Below, one piece after another: positions 1 to 11,654 of a DNA stretch of 64,000 bases (the first letter of the stretch is position 1; every line of letters begins with the position of its first letter). A model generated the notes under the pieces. It saw only the letters and a list, made by a program, of their open reading frames with translations, was not told the origin of the DNA and searched no databases. This DNA is from Cercophora sp. LCS_1 (lineage: Eukaryota; Ascomycota; Sordariomycetes; Sordariales; Lasiosphaeriaceae), in assembly GCA_036250225.1 (NCBI GenBank), contig JAPZLL010000049.1, forward strand, positions 62,001-126,000, in the 5' to 3' direction. A program made the translations under genes and the position numbers.

Positions 1-1065
1 TTCGATCGCTGCTCCTGTGGCAACGCGGTCCAGGCTTTGAAACCGCCGTCAAGGTGTTCCTGGACCTGATACTCGAGCCTTTCGACCGCTTTCTGGGCAC
101 CCAAAGCTGCCTCCTTTATATCCCCTCGAGAGGTGGTGGCTGTTAGAGGGTGTCTGAAATCCCCGTTGGTCGCGGCTGCGGCTGCCACGCAGGCTGTTTT
201 TCGTTTCCTAAACTCCTCCTTGAAATATCCTCGCAGGGCTTCGAGTTGTTTCGGGCCAGGTGAGGCGACTGACCATGACGTGGAGGTTGGATGCTGGGTA
301 GAAGAGAAGAGGGTGGGAGGTGGGACGAGGCACTGTAGTGTGAGAGCGGGGAAGTCCAGAGACAGAGGGTCAAAGTTAAATGGCATTGTGTCCATGTCGG
401 CCTGTTGCCTATCGGGCAGTCAGTAGTGAGGAGATTTGAGGGGGAGTCTGGACACACCTGGCCGCCCTCAAGGAGCTGATTATCTCCCGCAGCGCGAGTT
501 CGGCGGCCCTTGCTGTGTCCATCGTTTCTTGAATCCGCTGTCTTGCGTCAAGTTGCTGTTTCATCACCTGTCGACTGATCACTCGCTGGGAAGCCTGCTT
601 GGAGCTTTCGGTCCCGTCTTCCCCGCCAGGCTTGGTAGGTTCGCCCCCTACCGGAATGTCGTTGATGACGCCGGTGGACTCCCAGGAATAACTGAAAGGG
701 TACTTCGCTTCCGGAGCACCAGCCGCCCGCACGCTTGACTTCTGAGACAACGGAGACCTGACTGCGGATTCAGCGCCTTCCGAGGCGGGGCTTTTCCCTG
801 ATGCCACGACGGATGTCCCGATCGATGCCGAAGTATCCCGCCGTGCAAGTGATCCTCGAGGCTGCCTGCGGGTGACGCCACCCCTGAGCTTTCGGATTTC
901 GTCTACATTGTGAACACCGTCGGGTGCCTTTGGGTTCTTTTCCTTGATGTAGAGGTCGAGGTGCCGACCTAGCGAAGATGAAGTGAAAGCCTGTTTGCAA
1001 AACGGACAGCTTTTGTCCTTGGTAGCTTTGAGGGCGCCTGTGTTGTGGCTCGACGACTCGGCCAT
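1..1065 (-). CDS. Conserved fungal protein with N-terminal zinc-finger-like motif, 3' end outside window
   Basis: Function not recognised. The reading frame starts at ATG 1065 (an in-frame ATG at 1101 would add 12 residues). Soon after the start comes a CPFC pair, then a histidine in a stretch reading SLGRHLDLYI, then a basic RRQPR patch, which looks like a small zinc-binding motif. The middle is Ser/Ala-rich and probably disordered; a helical, Arg/Gln-rich segment follows (VMKQQLDARQRIQETMDTAR). A 49-nt intron (409-457, GTGTGT...ATAG) restores frame into exon 2 (408 down to 1), which encodes DMDTMPFNFDPLSLDFPAL and a predicted helix ending at LEYQVQEHLD. The frame is open at base 1, so the C-terminus is missing. 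I know the N-terminal motif only as a feature of unnamed conserved fungal proteins. The intron and exon 2 are inferred from frame and splice signals. Confidence 0.75.
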
Positions 1066-3435
1066 GGTGTTTGTTGACTTGAACCTGAGCCGGGCGGGCA
1101 AGGGGAAGCAGGGCAGTTCACGATGGGTGGGGTGCGGGACGCGGAGGAGGTGTGGCGTCAGGGTGTAGGATATCTCCAGGCCTCAGGCGCACGTGTGGAC
1201 GAGCAACTGCTCCTTCAGCGGAGCTTGACCCGTTGGGACCATGGGAAATCAGCAAAGGCGGGAACCAGCGGGGAGGGTGTCCTGGGGGTCGGAGTTTTAA
1301 AAGCGAGCGGGCGTTTTCTTTGCTTCTGGGACGACGGCGGAGGTATCCTGTCTCTCACCCCAGAGCGTTTCTTTTTCCACGCTCCTCCCCCTCCTAGTCG
1401 AGCCGATTCCCGGTAGGGCAGGCGGCAAACAGGGATGCAAGGCACGGCCGTTTTCACGCCCGATGTTCTCAGAAAGGGGTGACCAGGGCAAGAGCCGCAA
1501 AAGAGCGGCTCTGCGGGCGAGCAAGACAAGGTCACACGCCGTGTTGGCGGCCTTGAGGTAAGGAAAAAGAGGGAGCGAGCAATGTCGGTTGCTACCGAAT
1601 TCGCTTCACATCGTGACGTGGAAGAGGCCGGTAGGGTAAGGTAGAGAAGGGAGAGAGGTCTGGAGTGGAATGCTGCATATGTACAGTGCGAGTGCGTGCG
1701 AAGGAGGATGCCATCCAGGCCGATTAAGATTAGTTATTGCGATTCAATACGACCTTAGAGGCATATTGGGAGAGGCTGATGCCGTGTCTGCTGCAGCCCC
1801 AAAGACGGAGGCCAAACTTTGATGTTTTGTGCCACTGATGGCACCGCATCCCAGCAGGGAACTGGACCTGGATGCAGGTCCCCGGCAAGCCGGGCAGCGG
1901 CCACAGTCCCTTCCGTCATTCGGCTAGCGCTGATCGTAGCCGGCCTGGACCGCGGGCCAGTGGCGCCGTATTGGCGGGCAGGGGCCCGCCCCAATGTGGA
2001 CTCCCGTCGGAGTGCTGAACTGGCAAGATCGATCTCGCATCCTTCAAGGTCTTCAAACGCAAAGCTGTAGGCCAATTGTCATTGTGCATCCCGGTGTGCG
2101 CTCCAGCCGCGCGTTTTCGTTGCTTGAAGGACTCGAGCCTGCTGGCCTTGGGGTTCCTTGAAAACTGATTCTTGTGTGTTGTTGAAAATGAGATCCGATG
2201 TGCCCGACTGGGCTCGGCAACGCAGGGATGGGTGGAACGGTCGGCGGAAAAGAAAGCACAGGGTTTCCTTTCGAGGTTGGACCCCTTTCCAGATGCATCG
2301 AAAATAACACCCCCTGTCCCGATGCCATGTGCATCGAGCTTTCGGCCAAAACGGTGATGGCTGGCTGGTCCGTTGAGGATTCAAGACACCTCAAGATGGC
2401 CAGTGTCCAGCTCCGTAAAAGGGGTTTCGGTCACGAGAGATTGTCTCCCTGCACCAGGGGAATAGCTCATGGTCCCATGCACGTCTCGTGGACGCGTCTT
2501 GCTTCACGAAAAAAGATCTGGAGCGGTCCCGGCTGCAAGCGGTGGTTGCATGCACATCGACATATGAGGAGATGATGTCGAGTCTGATTTGTTCAGGTTC
2601 GGGCACCCGAAGCTAGAGCTCCTCTTGCTCACCTTCCTGCGAGACTGGATAAGACTTTCCTTCCTAATTGACACTCAGCTGCCCTGACGTACGGCTCACA
2701 GAGCGCCCGTTTTCAACGTCATAAATGCGGCCTCGCAGTGTCGGACATCTGCGTGATTTTCCCACAGCAACTGTCCTGGTGGTAATGACGAAAAGGCAGG
2801 CTCGGAGGCGCTTCGCGCACCTCCGCAAATGTTCCGCTCGACGGATGGGCCTCGAATACTTCGACTTGGGGCAGTCTGCGAGAGAATTGAGGCGATATCC
2901 ATGTTGTCCACGGTCGCTGGCAAAGGAAAAGAAACAAGCAAACTCACTGTTGGTGGATCAAACCTGAGTTTGGCGGACAGGCATCACGGCTGCACCTGAC
3001 AGGTAGTTAGGACGTTGTAACCCAAGCACATGGCGCAAGCTATCTGAAGTATCATCAGAGGACAGTTCCCTGTCGCTTTTCTATCCTCATCTTGGATTCC
3101 ACCAGTGCTTAGGTAGTTGGCGTCGCGGCGCGTTTTCGATCGCGCCTTCCTGACTTGGACGCATTGTGGTTTCTCATTGGATGGAAAACACTAGCCACTT
3201 GCCCCCGCCGCCACACCCCACCTGTGTGGCTACTTTTCTTTTTCTCGGACGCTTGACTTGAGCCGGAGCGCAGGCTCGAGTAGCCCCGTCTCGCGTCGCC
3301 GTTCCGGTTTCCACCATACGCGGAGCTCTCACGAAAACCACCGGATAACCTCTCCGCTACCGAACCGAAAAGCTCTCCCCCTTTCGTCCAATCTGCAACC
3401 GCTATTGGCACAAACTTGCGCTTCTTCCTGCCAAG
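1066..3435. other. Divergent intergenic region, no gene supported
   Basis: About 2.4 kb between the starts of two divergent genes. All reading frames here are short and lack recognisable domains or splice-compatible neighbours. It probably holds the promoters and 5' leaders of both genes. A pyrimidine-rich stretch lies just upstream of the HP1 start (about 3330-3430). Confidence 0.6.
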
Positions 3436-4537
3436 ATGCCCCCAGGTAAGTACAGCGAGCACAAGGTGATCTCGCGTAATCGCGCGTCAGTTCGCGTCGT
3501 CATGTTCTATTCATCTTCAACAACAATTTACCCCTTCTCGGGACGTACTCTAAGTTAACACCTTGGAGCAGCGATTAGCGATGGAGAGCAATCCGACGTG
3601 GACGTGGCGGCGTCCCCCGACTTGAGCGCGAGGAGGGGTGGTCGCGAAAAGAAGAGGGCGTCTAGCTACAAGGCTGAGGAGGAGGAAGAGGAGGAAAAGA
3701 AGGCCCCGATTGAAAACGAAGAAGATGACGACGACGCCGAAGACGATCAGGGCGAAGAAGGCGAAGAGTAGGACCATGCGCCCCGGCAACCGAAGCGGGA
3801 TGAGGCCCCTAACGCTTCAGCAGATATATCGTCGAAAAAATCCTATCACATGCCTACAACAAAGCGGTATGCGCAGTTGCATAGGGCATGTAGAAGAGGC
3901 AGCTGACTGGTGTTCAGGCGAAGCGCATCGAGTTCAAGGTCAAGTGGGAAGGATACGACGACGAGAGTGAGCTCACTTGGGAGCCAGAGGAACACCTTAT
4001 GTACGGGTTGGATTCTGCAGCACCCTATGGATCTCACTGACAGGTTCCTAGCGATAACGCATCCCAAATATTTGAGGAATACCTCGATAGTATCGGTGGT
4101 AGGGAAGCGTTGTTGGCAATGTCAAACAAGGCGCTCAGCGGCAAAAAGCGAGGGCGACCTTCATCCGGAACCCCACAGGCAAGCGGCTCTGCGAAGCGCT
4201 CGAAGAAGAATGGGGAACATCCTCAGGATTCGGACGCCCCTCTCACAGCTAAAGCAACTTTGTGGAAACCCCCTGCCGGGTCCTGGGAAGATCATATCGC
4301 CCAACTCGATGCGTGCCAGGACGAAGCGACAGGTAAACTGATGGTTTACCTGACATGGAAAAACGGCCACAAGACGCAGCATGACACAAGCGTTGTCTAT
4401 CAACGATGCCCACAAAAGGTGAATCAACTGTTGTCCTTCAGGTGGGGATAAGTGCTTATTAGCTGCAGATGCTCCAGTTTTATGAACGTCACGTCCGAAT
4501 AATCAAGAGGGGCGAGGATGGGGGGGAATCCGACTGA
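3436..4537 (+). CDS. Heterochromatin protein 1 (chromodomain plus chromoshadow domain)
   Basis: HP1 homologue, expected to bind methylated H3K9 in heterochromatin and dimerise through its chromoshadow domain (family knowledge; the Neurospora counterpart is hpo). Six coding exons are predicted: 3436-3445, 3572-3767, 3824-3866, 3918-4000, 4052-4418 and 4469-4537. They give 255 residues with frame kept at every junction. After an acidic tract comes the chromodomain: YIVEKILSHAY, then FKVKWEGYDDE and LTWEPEEHL. The aromatic-cage positions Tyr, Trp and Tyr are all present. A basic hinge follows (KKRGRPS, AKRSKK), then the chromoshadow domain from about residue 175 (WEDHIAQLDA, LMVYLTWKNGHKTQH, FYERHVRII). 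The first coding exon is only 10 nt, so single-frame ORF finding misses the gene. The exon 3 acceptor could also be 3 nt upstream. Confidence 0.9.
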
Positions 4538-5596
4538 AGCAACTTGCAACCGGTCCATTCTTTAGATATTTTGATCGGAATTCTTGACCGACGAACGGCC
4601 CTCTTCCGGGTCCTTGGCCGTAGTTCTCCCAAGAGCAACACCCGGCACTGCAACATCACAAATCGGCAATGTGGTCACACTTTTTGTGACGGTGCTTCTT
4701 TTTGTGGTTTATTTTATTTTATTTTTAACGGCCGGCGCAAAAACGGAGGGTGCCTCATTCCTATGGGCGCTCAGGCTTAGGAGGAATAATGGAGTTTTGA
4801 CTTTTTTACTGTATTATACTCACATCAGGCATGAAATCCATCCGACCTTTTTACAATGAGTCGGCCCGGTCCCTCGGGTGGGGCCCGTGCAAAGCCCCTG
4901 TTGACGCCAAGGCATGCTTGACAGGGAACCCGCCAGCATACCCTGGTACGATTTGCCCGCCAGCCTCGCCCTTTATTGACTTCGGAGAAAGCAGGTGGCG
5001 GGGCAACCGCCCTATTTCTTGGGAGCTCGCTCTGCTGCTGCTGCGAATTGCGTTCCCATCGTTTTTGCTTGCATCTTGCCCGTCTCTCTGCCAGACCGAA
5101 GATACATCCGAATTATCCAAGCTTTCCTCCTCTTTGCTTCCATTGATTGTTGCAGACGGCACCAACATCTCAGCCGCCCAACCACCGTCCATCTTCTCGG
5201 CATCGTCAGCAGTGTCAACCCCGCAACTGCGACAGCGACAATTGCGACAGCTCTCTCCTCCATTCCAAGTTTTCGCAACCGTAGGTTTCACCCCTCAAGA
5301 CAAATCTCATTGAGATTCCAACGTTAATCGTAGCAGATATCAAAGCGCTGGACTGAATCGTCGCAAACCACCACAAAGCGCAGATAAATCCACACCCACC
5401 GTCGTCTGGCGCAATTTCTCCACCGATCTCCACAGCCGCCTCGATCAAAGCAGGCTGTTCCTTACCGTGCGCGCCTCGCTCTCGACGTCCTCACCGAGAC
5501 GTTTCTAGCCTACGCTCCTCACCGCAAGAGAGAGCTCTCTGCCAAGAGGGAAAGAGGGTGACCGCGAGAGAAAGTGATCACAGATTCACCGACAAG
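4538..5596. other. Intergenic region, no gene supported
   Basis: About 1.06 kb between the HP1 stop and the small membrane protein. It includes a T-rich stretch near 4680-4730, plausibly the HP1 3' UTR. A C/T-rich stretch at about 5030-5560 fits a long 5' leader for the downstream gene. Frames of 77-160 codons here have no recognisable domain. Confidence 0.55.
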
Positions 5597-5764
5597 ATGA
5601 AACAAAACGACGTCATCGCGGTGATTATCATCATCTTGTTCATCCTGCTCGCCGGTATCGCCTTTGGCATTTATCACCTCGTCAGCGTCGCGAGGAGAAA
5701 TATGCACGGCACCGTTACCAGCTCGTCGGATAGCAGTACTAGCGAGGGGTTAACGGATAACTAG
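5597..5764 (+). CDS. Small single-pass membrane protein, 55 aa
   Basis: Unrecognised short protein starting MKQNDVIAV. One strongly hydrophobic helix spans residues 5-30 (VIAVIIIILFILLAGIAFGI). It is followed by a short positive patch (ARRN) and a Ser/Thr-rich tail ending SEGLTDN. The charge pattern suggests a type III or tail-facing-cytosol orientation, which is an inference. ATG 5597 was chosen because the helix begins directly after it; an upstream in-frame ATG at 5558 would add 13 polar residues. A T-rich stretch follows the stop. Whether this is a real gene rests on the coherent helix, as no homologue could be searched. Confidence 0.5.
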   Translation: MKQNDVIAVIIIILFILLAGIAFGIYHLVSVARRNMHGTVTSSSDSSTSEGLTDN

Positions 5765-7353
5765 TCTTTTTTTTTCTCTTTGACTTTTTTTTCCCCTCTT
5801 CTCTGAGGTTGTGTTTTGTTCGGTCCTCAGACTGTCTTGTTGTTGGATTTCACAAAATGTTGTGGATATGCGGCGCTTGCGATGATGGTCACGTTTTTGA
5901 CATGACCACCTACCAACGAAGATGCAATGGGGGGTTTTCCTGTAATGCATGGGGTGTGTCTGCGTTGGATCGGTTTCTGCTTGCATATATCCAAACGGCG
6001 GGCGGGCGAGCTTTTGTTTGGGTTGTCGGCGTTCAAACGGGGTTTGGCTTTGCTTTTGGCTATACCAACCACCTCAGGGCAGGCTATGAATGGAAGGCTT
6101 GGAAGGTGGCGGGGTTAGATGGTTGGTTTTTTGCAAATTGCAAATTGCAAAAATATGACACTCGGCATCATGTCATGAAGCGATGAGGTACATGTACAGA
6201 GAGAAGAGCATGGGATCGGTAACTTGGGACTCTTGTATATACAACTATAGCTAGTTTTTCGATTTTAGATGTGACGAGGAATGAAGAAGGGGAGGTTGCA
6301 TCTTGCATCTTGATTTGTAACCCTGTGAAACGGGCTCTGTGAAAAGGGGACGTTTGGATGCAAGGCTATGTTCATGGTTGAGTGACCTGGGGGGTTGTCA
6401 TTGCGTGTTCTGTTTGCTGTGTACTGTGACCTTGTAAGCTTGACAAGACGGAGCCTAGTCGATAACGGAATAGTCTACGTACTGGACTTCATTGATACTG
6501 CCTGAGGGAATCCCAAGTAGTAGACTTATTTTCCAACAGACATGGATAGGACGACACTCAAAGTCATTTCAAGACCTCTCGAAGACCATCAAACTCCTTG
6601 GGGATATCTAGGCAAGCCTAATAGGATATCTGTCGTGTTCTTCTAATAATGTTGTTGGAGCCTGGTTTTTGCTAGAGACTTGAAGGCCTCACAGCTAGCA
6701 CGGTAGTCAGCTTCCAACTCTCCATTGCCGTCGCCATTGACGCCGATCCCCTTTGATCACCCATCTGGACTACGTATGTGCAAATCCCTTTATTTAGCAC
6801 ATTCTGGCAATTCTGCCCGGCTTTCACCCTAATGATTCAGATTCAGCTGCAAGTCGGGCTCCTGTCCAGTGGCTGCCGCAGCTGCACGCACGCACGCTGC
6901 GAGGCGAGGACGACAGCATGCGCCTAGGGTTCGGCTTGGCTTCCCGTCAGCCAGCCAATGCAGCGCCAATGACGTAGCCCGCCTCTGATCTGCCGATGGG
7001 CGTTATCACAGCGGGACACGCGCATACTGACGGCAATGAAGAGATATGATTCATATGCCCATTTGATGCTGAGTAGTGGTATTGACTCTCTCCCCAATAC
7101 AAAAATCTCCCCCCAGCCAAGGAGAGCCAAAATAAACGCCCCCCGTAGTGTAAAGAAACGACAAAAGTCCGCCCGCTCAATCCGTCTAGAGTGAATAAGT
7201 AGAAAAGAAATAATGCAAGGAGTCCGCGGCTAATGCCTGCGCAAATGCATCGTTACCGCCCATAAATCAATCATATCGGACCCTGATTACCCTCGTGTCT
7301 CGTATCATGACAAGCCACTTCGCCGCTGATCATCTAATCGTTTGGGAATGGCC
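5765..7353. other. Intergenic region between convergent transcripts, no gene supported
   Basis: About 1.6 kb. There is a T-rich tract just after 5764 and a lower-GC region around 6120-6660. No frame has a recognisable domain. It most likely holds the 3' UTRs of the small membrane protein and the NMNAT gene. Confidence 0.55.
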
Positions 7354-8380
7354 TCAGCTCTTGGTGTTTTGCGGTGCGGACGACCTGGACGGCCCATCGG
7401 CAACTGCCTTCTCCTTAGTACCCTCAGGTTGCCCTTGGAACAGGCTGTGCTCGTCAATGTACTGTAAATTGTTAGTTGCGAAAGGATGGGAACACGGAGA
7501 AACACAAACCTCAACAACGGGATCCGGAATCAAGTACCGCACGCTCAGGTCTTTCTTGAGAAAGAGGCGGACCTTGGTCGAACTGATGTCGTTTTGAATG
7601 ACCTGGCTGATGACCCAAATGTTGGAGTCGTACTGCCTCAGCGACGCCAAGGCCTCATCGACATCTGTCCCAGACCTCTCAATGATGAATGCCCCGTATT
7701 GGCCGAGGATAACATCCAAGTCAGTCGGTGCCCAAAGGCCGGGCTCCCCCATGGACATGATCAGATCCGCGCCCGCAAGCAGCGCAATCTTCGCCTTCCT
7801 CCTCTGGCCATCGGTCCCCTCGATCCCACCCAGAACCGTGTTGATCTCGTGGTCGAAGTGGCGCAGGACTTGGGCGGTCGGCACGTATCGGAACTCGCCA
7901 TTGGCGTTACAATTGACCGTCTCGAAGGGGTCGACCATGAGCCAGGTCGACTGCTCGACGGCGCGCGAGCACATTTCGACACGGTGGTGACCGGCCGCCA
8001 AACCGGCCTTCTTGTAGGCGTCGCTCACGGGGGACAAGTAACCACCGCATACTTCAAAGTCGGTGTTGAAGCGCACAAAGTCCGAGGCCATCTCGAACAT
8101 GCGGAGGTGGAGGAAGGTGATCGCTTTTGGTGGGGTGGATGCTTGTCAGCGCATGCCGGAAAAAGTCATCTTGTCACTTTATAGGAATTCCCCGCGTCCA
8201 CTTACGAGAAAAAGAGCCGCATGCCACGAGGACGAGAGGTGTTTTTCCTTCTTGTGTTTGGCGAAGCTTGAGTTTCCTGTGCGGAAAGCTGTAGGGGCCG
8301 AGAGTGTGAACCCCGTTGGAGAGCTGCTGGACGGTGCCCGGTTGCGCCGGGGCGCTTGAATCAGCGGTCTGTGAAGTCAT
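7354..8380 (-). CDS. NMA1: Nicotinamide/nicotinate-nucleotide adenylyltransferase
   Basis: Catalyses ATP + NMN (or NaMN) to NAD (or NaAD), the last common step of NAD synthesis. Three exons are predicted: 8380-8206, 8123-7510 and 7461-7354, giving 298 residues. The first junction rebuilds the nucleotidyltransferase motif GSFSPITFLHLRMFEMA (G-x-F-x-P-x-x-x-x-H type). Further family motifs are GADLIMSMGEPGLW (about residues 175-188), the substrate loop around VDPFET, and ISSTKVR near the C-terminus. The last junction gives DPVVEYIDEHSLF, as expected for fungal NMNATs. A polar tail of about 25 residues ends the protein. Start ATG 8380 (MTSQTADSS) fits family length. Introns are 8124-8205 and 7462-7509. 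Confidence 0.93.
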
Positions 8381-9348
8381 CGCGGGACGGCTTCCTTGAG
8401 TTCGTATCGGAGTCGGCGGCGATCGGGAGTAGAAGCGCGCGGCGTGCGTGGGCAACGCGGGCGCGAGTTGACGATGGTGGATGTTTTCGCCCGGTTCCGG
8501 GCAACTGCGGGGCCCTGTCGGTCGGGGGGTGGGCGGGGGAACCGAGCGCGAAAACCGATCGGAGGAGTGCGAGAGGAATGGATATCCAAATTCGGCGATA
8601 GGGTATGGGCGGCGGCGATGTACACCAGATTGACTGGAGCAAAATCTTCGGAAACTGGAAAAAGGAAGACGGGCAGGTAGATGCGATGAATAAGTTCTGG
8701 GGAGTTCTAGGAGGCAGTGAACGAAAAGGCTCTCGACCTGGCGGACCCCGCCGTCCTTTTAGGGAGAGCTCCTCGCCCCATGCCTCGCGCAGCAGCGCAG
8801 CTCCTGGAGGCAGCCAAACCAATCGCCGAGCAGCGGGCTTTTTTGCCTTGTGCATTTACACCTAGAAAAGGCGCAACCCACTTTAAACTTACGCAATGAG
8901 GGTCCTTGAAGATTCGGGACTTGGCCAGAGCAACAATTTTAAGCCGTTCTCTCGATACCATCTGATCCATCGTCCCGACTCTGTGAGTCCCATCTGACTC
9001 ATAACGCTGGACGGACATTCCCATGATGGAAGATGCCTGGCAAGTGCCGCCGTTAGACAGCTCCAATTGGCGACAAACGTCAGAAAGGGAACAAGTGGTA
9101 GTCCGATGCCGTTTTTCCGACATGCAGGAACATTTTGACATTGTGCAAGGTCATTGACATTATTTATTCACGGGTGGCTCAGATACAAGTTGTGGGGGGT
9201 CTGACTGCAATCCATGACTTTTTTGAATCGCCGAATTGAACAGAACTACACACTTGGGCAACCTCTTCGCTCCTACCTCTTGCAGTTCCAGGCCTTGGCT
9301 GTGTTCCTATGTCACTAGGTAGTGATACCATTCCAGTAACATCACAGC
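8381..9348. other. Intergenic region, no gene supported
   Basis: Nearly 1 kb between the NMNAT start and the 3' end of the flavoprotein gene. Frames on both strands are short and of unlikely composition. It should contain the NMNAT promoter. Confidence 0.55.
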
Positions 9349-11199
9349 TCAATAGCTGAAACTCTCGGTCACAACATCTTGCCCCTCCAACCAGCCCTGT
9401 ACGACGGTGAGCATCTGGGGACTTGTGCACACGTAGTACCTTGTCCCCTTCTCGTCTCCCGTTCCAAGAAGATGGCTCTGTGTAAGTCGTCCCTGGACAA
9501 CCTGCGCTCCCGTCGCCTTGAGCCCTTCAATCGCCTGCGCCTCCTCTTCCGAGCCTTGTTTGGTGCCGGTCAAGAATATCTGCGTCAGCCGTTCCAAACC
9601 CGGTACTCTTTCGAATGTGTCAATAGCCAAGCCCAGGTCTTCGATTCGCAAGCTCCAGATCAGAGACAACGTGCGGCCTGACTCTATAAACGCCGCTGCT
9701 TGGGCGAGGAGGGGTGTGATACCCACCCCGCCCGCGATGAACACGGCCTTCCTTTCCGAGGACGATATGCGGAAGGACTCATGGCCACCGAACGCCAATA
9801 ATGGCAACTCGAGCGGGACCTGGAGGTTCCATCTCCACAACAAACCCGTTGCCGGGCCGTGCCTTTTTACGGTGATCTGCAACTCGGCGCCGTCGACAAG
9901 TTTCCCGGCCGTTGACCCCGGTGGGTTCGATATCGTAAATGTCCTGACAAAGTCATCGTTGAGACTCTGGGGGTCGTCGTCCCGCATATGGCTGTACCCA
10001 TGATCGAGCTCTCCTGCAAACCCAAACGTAGCATGCTGCCCAGCCTTCCACACATCCACCTCAGCCCCCTCGCCAGGCCGTACCTTGAAGCTAAACCTAG
10101 CCACCCTCGACGTCAGAAACTCCCTCTTGACCAACGTCGCTACACCCAAAGCCCCCTCCCCATCCCTAGGTACCACAACATCCACCTCGTTCGCCAACCG
10201 TCTCACCGGTGGGTTATACGGACTCATCTCATCCAGCACGCCCCGAAACGCCAACCCCTCCCTCACAAACCTAGCCTCCTCCACCACAATCCTCACGACC
10301 AGCTTTTGCCTCGGCATGACCTCAACTGCGGGTTCCCCAGCCAAAACATCCGCACGCCCCGTGACAAACACCGCGTCCCCGGTCTCGAAATCAGGCACCA
10401 CAACACCCACCCGTCCATCGACAGCCAAGTTCCCCAGCGTCTGGTAGAGCTGATTCCCCGAAAACTCCGGATACACCAACACATCCCTCCCGTCCTGTTC
10501 CAAAACCCTCACAAACCCCTTCGCGCCACCCCTATGATTCGTATCCCCTTTCCCTCCCAAACTACTCACAAAGAAACAATCCGCATTTGCCACTACCCTC
10601 CTCCCTTCCGCACCCAACCTGCCGCCGGATTCCACAACCTCTGGCTTGCCCACAACGCCCCTCACAACCCTTTTGTTGATATACTTTGGACAATTCCCCA
10701 AACTCTCCCCCACGCTCACAGCCATCTGCACCTCCCCCACGCCTGTCTTTTCGTTACCGCCGCCCTTAACACCAACAACAAGCTGCCCCGCGAATTTCAC
10801 TCTGTCTCGACTCTCCGGGTCAATGGCAAGTCCACTGACGAGAACTTCACGCCCGGAGGAGGCAGGCTGCACCACCTCACCCGTCTTGGCACTACCAAGG
10901 AGTGCTTCGACAACGGGATCAGCGTTGACAGAGACAAGGGCCTGCGCTGCGACGACGCCGTTTGCGACGGGGCGGACGAAACCCCGCTCACCAGCCCAGA
11001 GGGTCGTCCATGGACGGCCTTGTGAGTCGACGGCGCCGAGAGCGAGGAGCGGGGAATCGGCGATACGGTGGCCGTAGTGGCGCGGGAGGCCTTGGGAGGA
11101 GGGGTTCCTGCGGGAGGAGGTAGACACGTGAAGCAGGGAGTGGATCTTTGTTTCGCCTTGGTGCCAGCCGTTGGCGTTGATTGCGAGGATCGAGGCCAT
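9349..11199 (-). CDS. Fused PNPOx-like FMN-binding and ferredoxin-reductase-type oxidoreductase
   Basis: Single-exon gene of 616 residues. ATG 11199 was chosen for its strong context (ACC before ATGGCC); ATG 11220 would add 7 residues. The N-terminal half matches the pyridoxamine-phosphate-oxidase-like split barrel: NGWHQGETKIHSLLH, SPLLALGAVDSQGRPWTTLW, later FFVSSLGGKGDTNHRGG and GFVRVLE. The C-terminal half is an FAD/NAD(P) reductase module: a FAD loop RTFTISNPPG and the nucleotide-binding AVFIAGGVGITPLLAQA. The protein ends about 10 residues after YYVCTSPQML, so there is no C-terminal 2Fe-2S ferredoxin domain. It is predicted to be a cytosolic, two-flavin NAD(P)H-dependent oxidoreductase; the substrate is unknown. 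The long antisense frame on the opposite strand is a codon shadow. Confidence 0.88.
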   Translation of the reverse strand: MASILAINANGWHQGETKIHSLLHVSTSSRRNPSSQGLPRHYGHRIADSPLLALGAVDSQGRPWTTLWAGERGFVRPVANGVVAAQALVSVNADPVVEALLGSAKTGEVVQPASSGREVLVSGLAIDPESRDRVKFAGQLVVGVKGGGNEKTGVGEVQMAVSVGESLGNCPKYINKRVVRGVVGKPEVVESGGRLGAEGRRVVANADCFFVSSLGGKGDTNHRGGAKGFVRVLEQDGRDVLVYPEFSGNQLYQTLGNLAVDGRVGVVVPDFETGDAVFVTGRADVLAGEPAVEVMPRQKLVVRIVVEEARFVREGLAFRGVLDEMSPYNPPVRRLANEVDVVVPRDGEGALGVATLVKREFLTSRVARFSFKVRPGEGAEVDVWKAGQHATFGFAGELDHGYSHMRDDDPQSLNDDFVRTFTISNPPGSTAGKLVDGAELQITVKRHGPATGLLWRWNLQVPLELPLLAFGGHESFRISSSERKAVFIAGGVGITPLLAQAAAFIESGRTLSLIWSLRIEDLGLAIDTFERVPGLERLTQIFLTGTKQGSEEEAQAIEGLKATGAQVVQGRLTQSHLLGTGDEKGTRYYVCTSPQMLTVVQGWLEGQDVVTESFSY

Positions 11200-11654
11200 G
11201 GTGGTAGGTATGTACTTCACCTGTGACGTTTTCGGTTGTTATGAGAAGTCGGGCTACTCAAGGTAAGGTGGTAGATATGTATGTTTAGGATGAGGAGAAG
11301 TTAGAGCTTATAACCTGAGTAAGCGGCCGTGGTGGTGTTGCACAATGCCTTAGCGGATTGACAAATCATGGACCGTGTTGGTAAAAGGGCGCATGAGACG
11401 GCAAAAAAGGGCGCCACTGTCAGAGTAGCTCCGTGTCGTCAGAGTAGCTCCCCCATTTCACATGCTGAATAATAAGGAACAAAGAGTTGGTCGTCAAATC
11501 AAAAATGTATTTGGTCATCAAAGGCCGGCGATATGCAAGTATTACAAGCGCCACCACTATCTGGCGGCATATGTTTTTATCGACGTCCATCATCATAAAT
11601 CTCCCGGGTCGTCGGTAGTATGCACTGAGATGGCTGGTCTAAATGGCAGCCCAT

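Noticed and set aside
7486..8184. 232-codon open frame on the plus strand
   Set aside because: Antisense to the NMNAT gene, which has clear catalytic motifs.
9988..11025. 345-codon open frame on the plus strand
   Set aside because: Lies antisense to the flavoprotein fusion; Pro/His/Thr-rich composition without a domain is typical of a shadow of a GC-rich gene.
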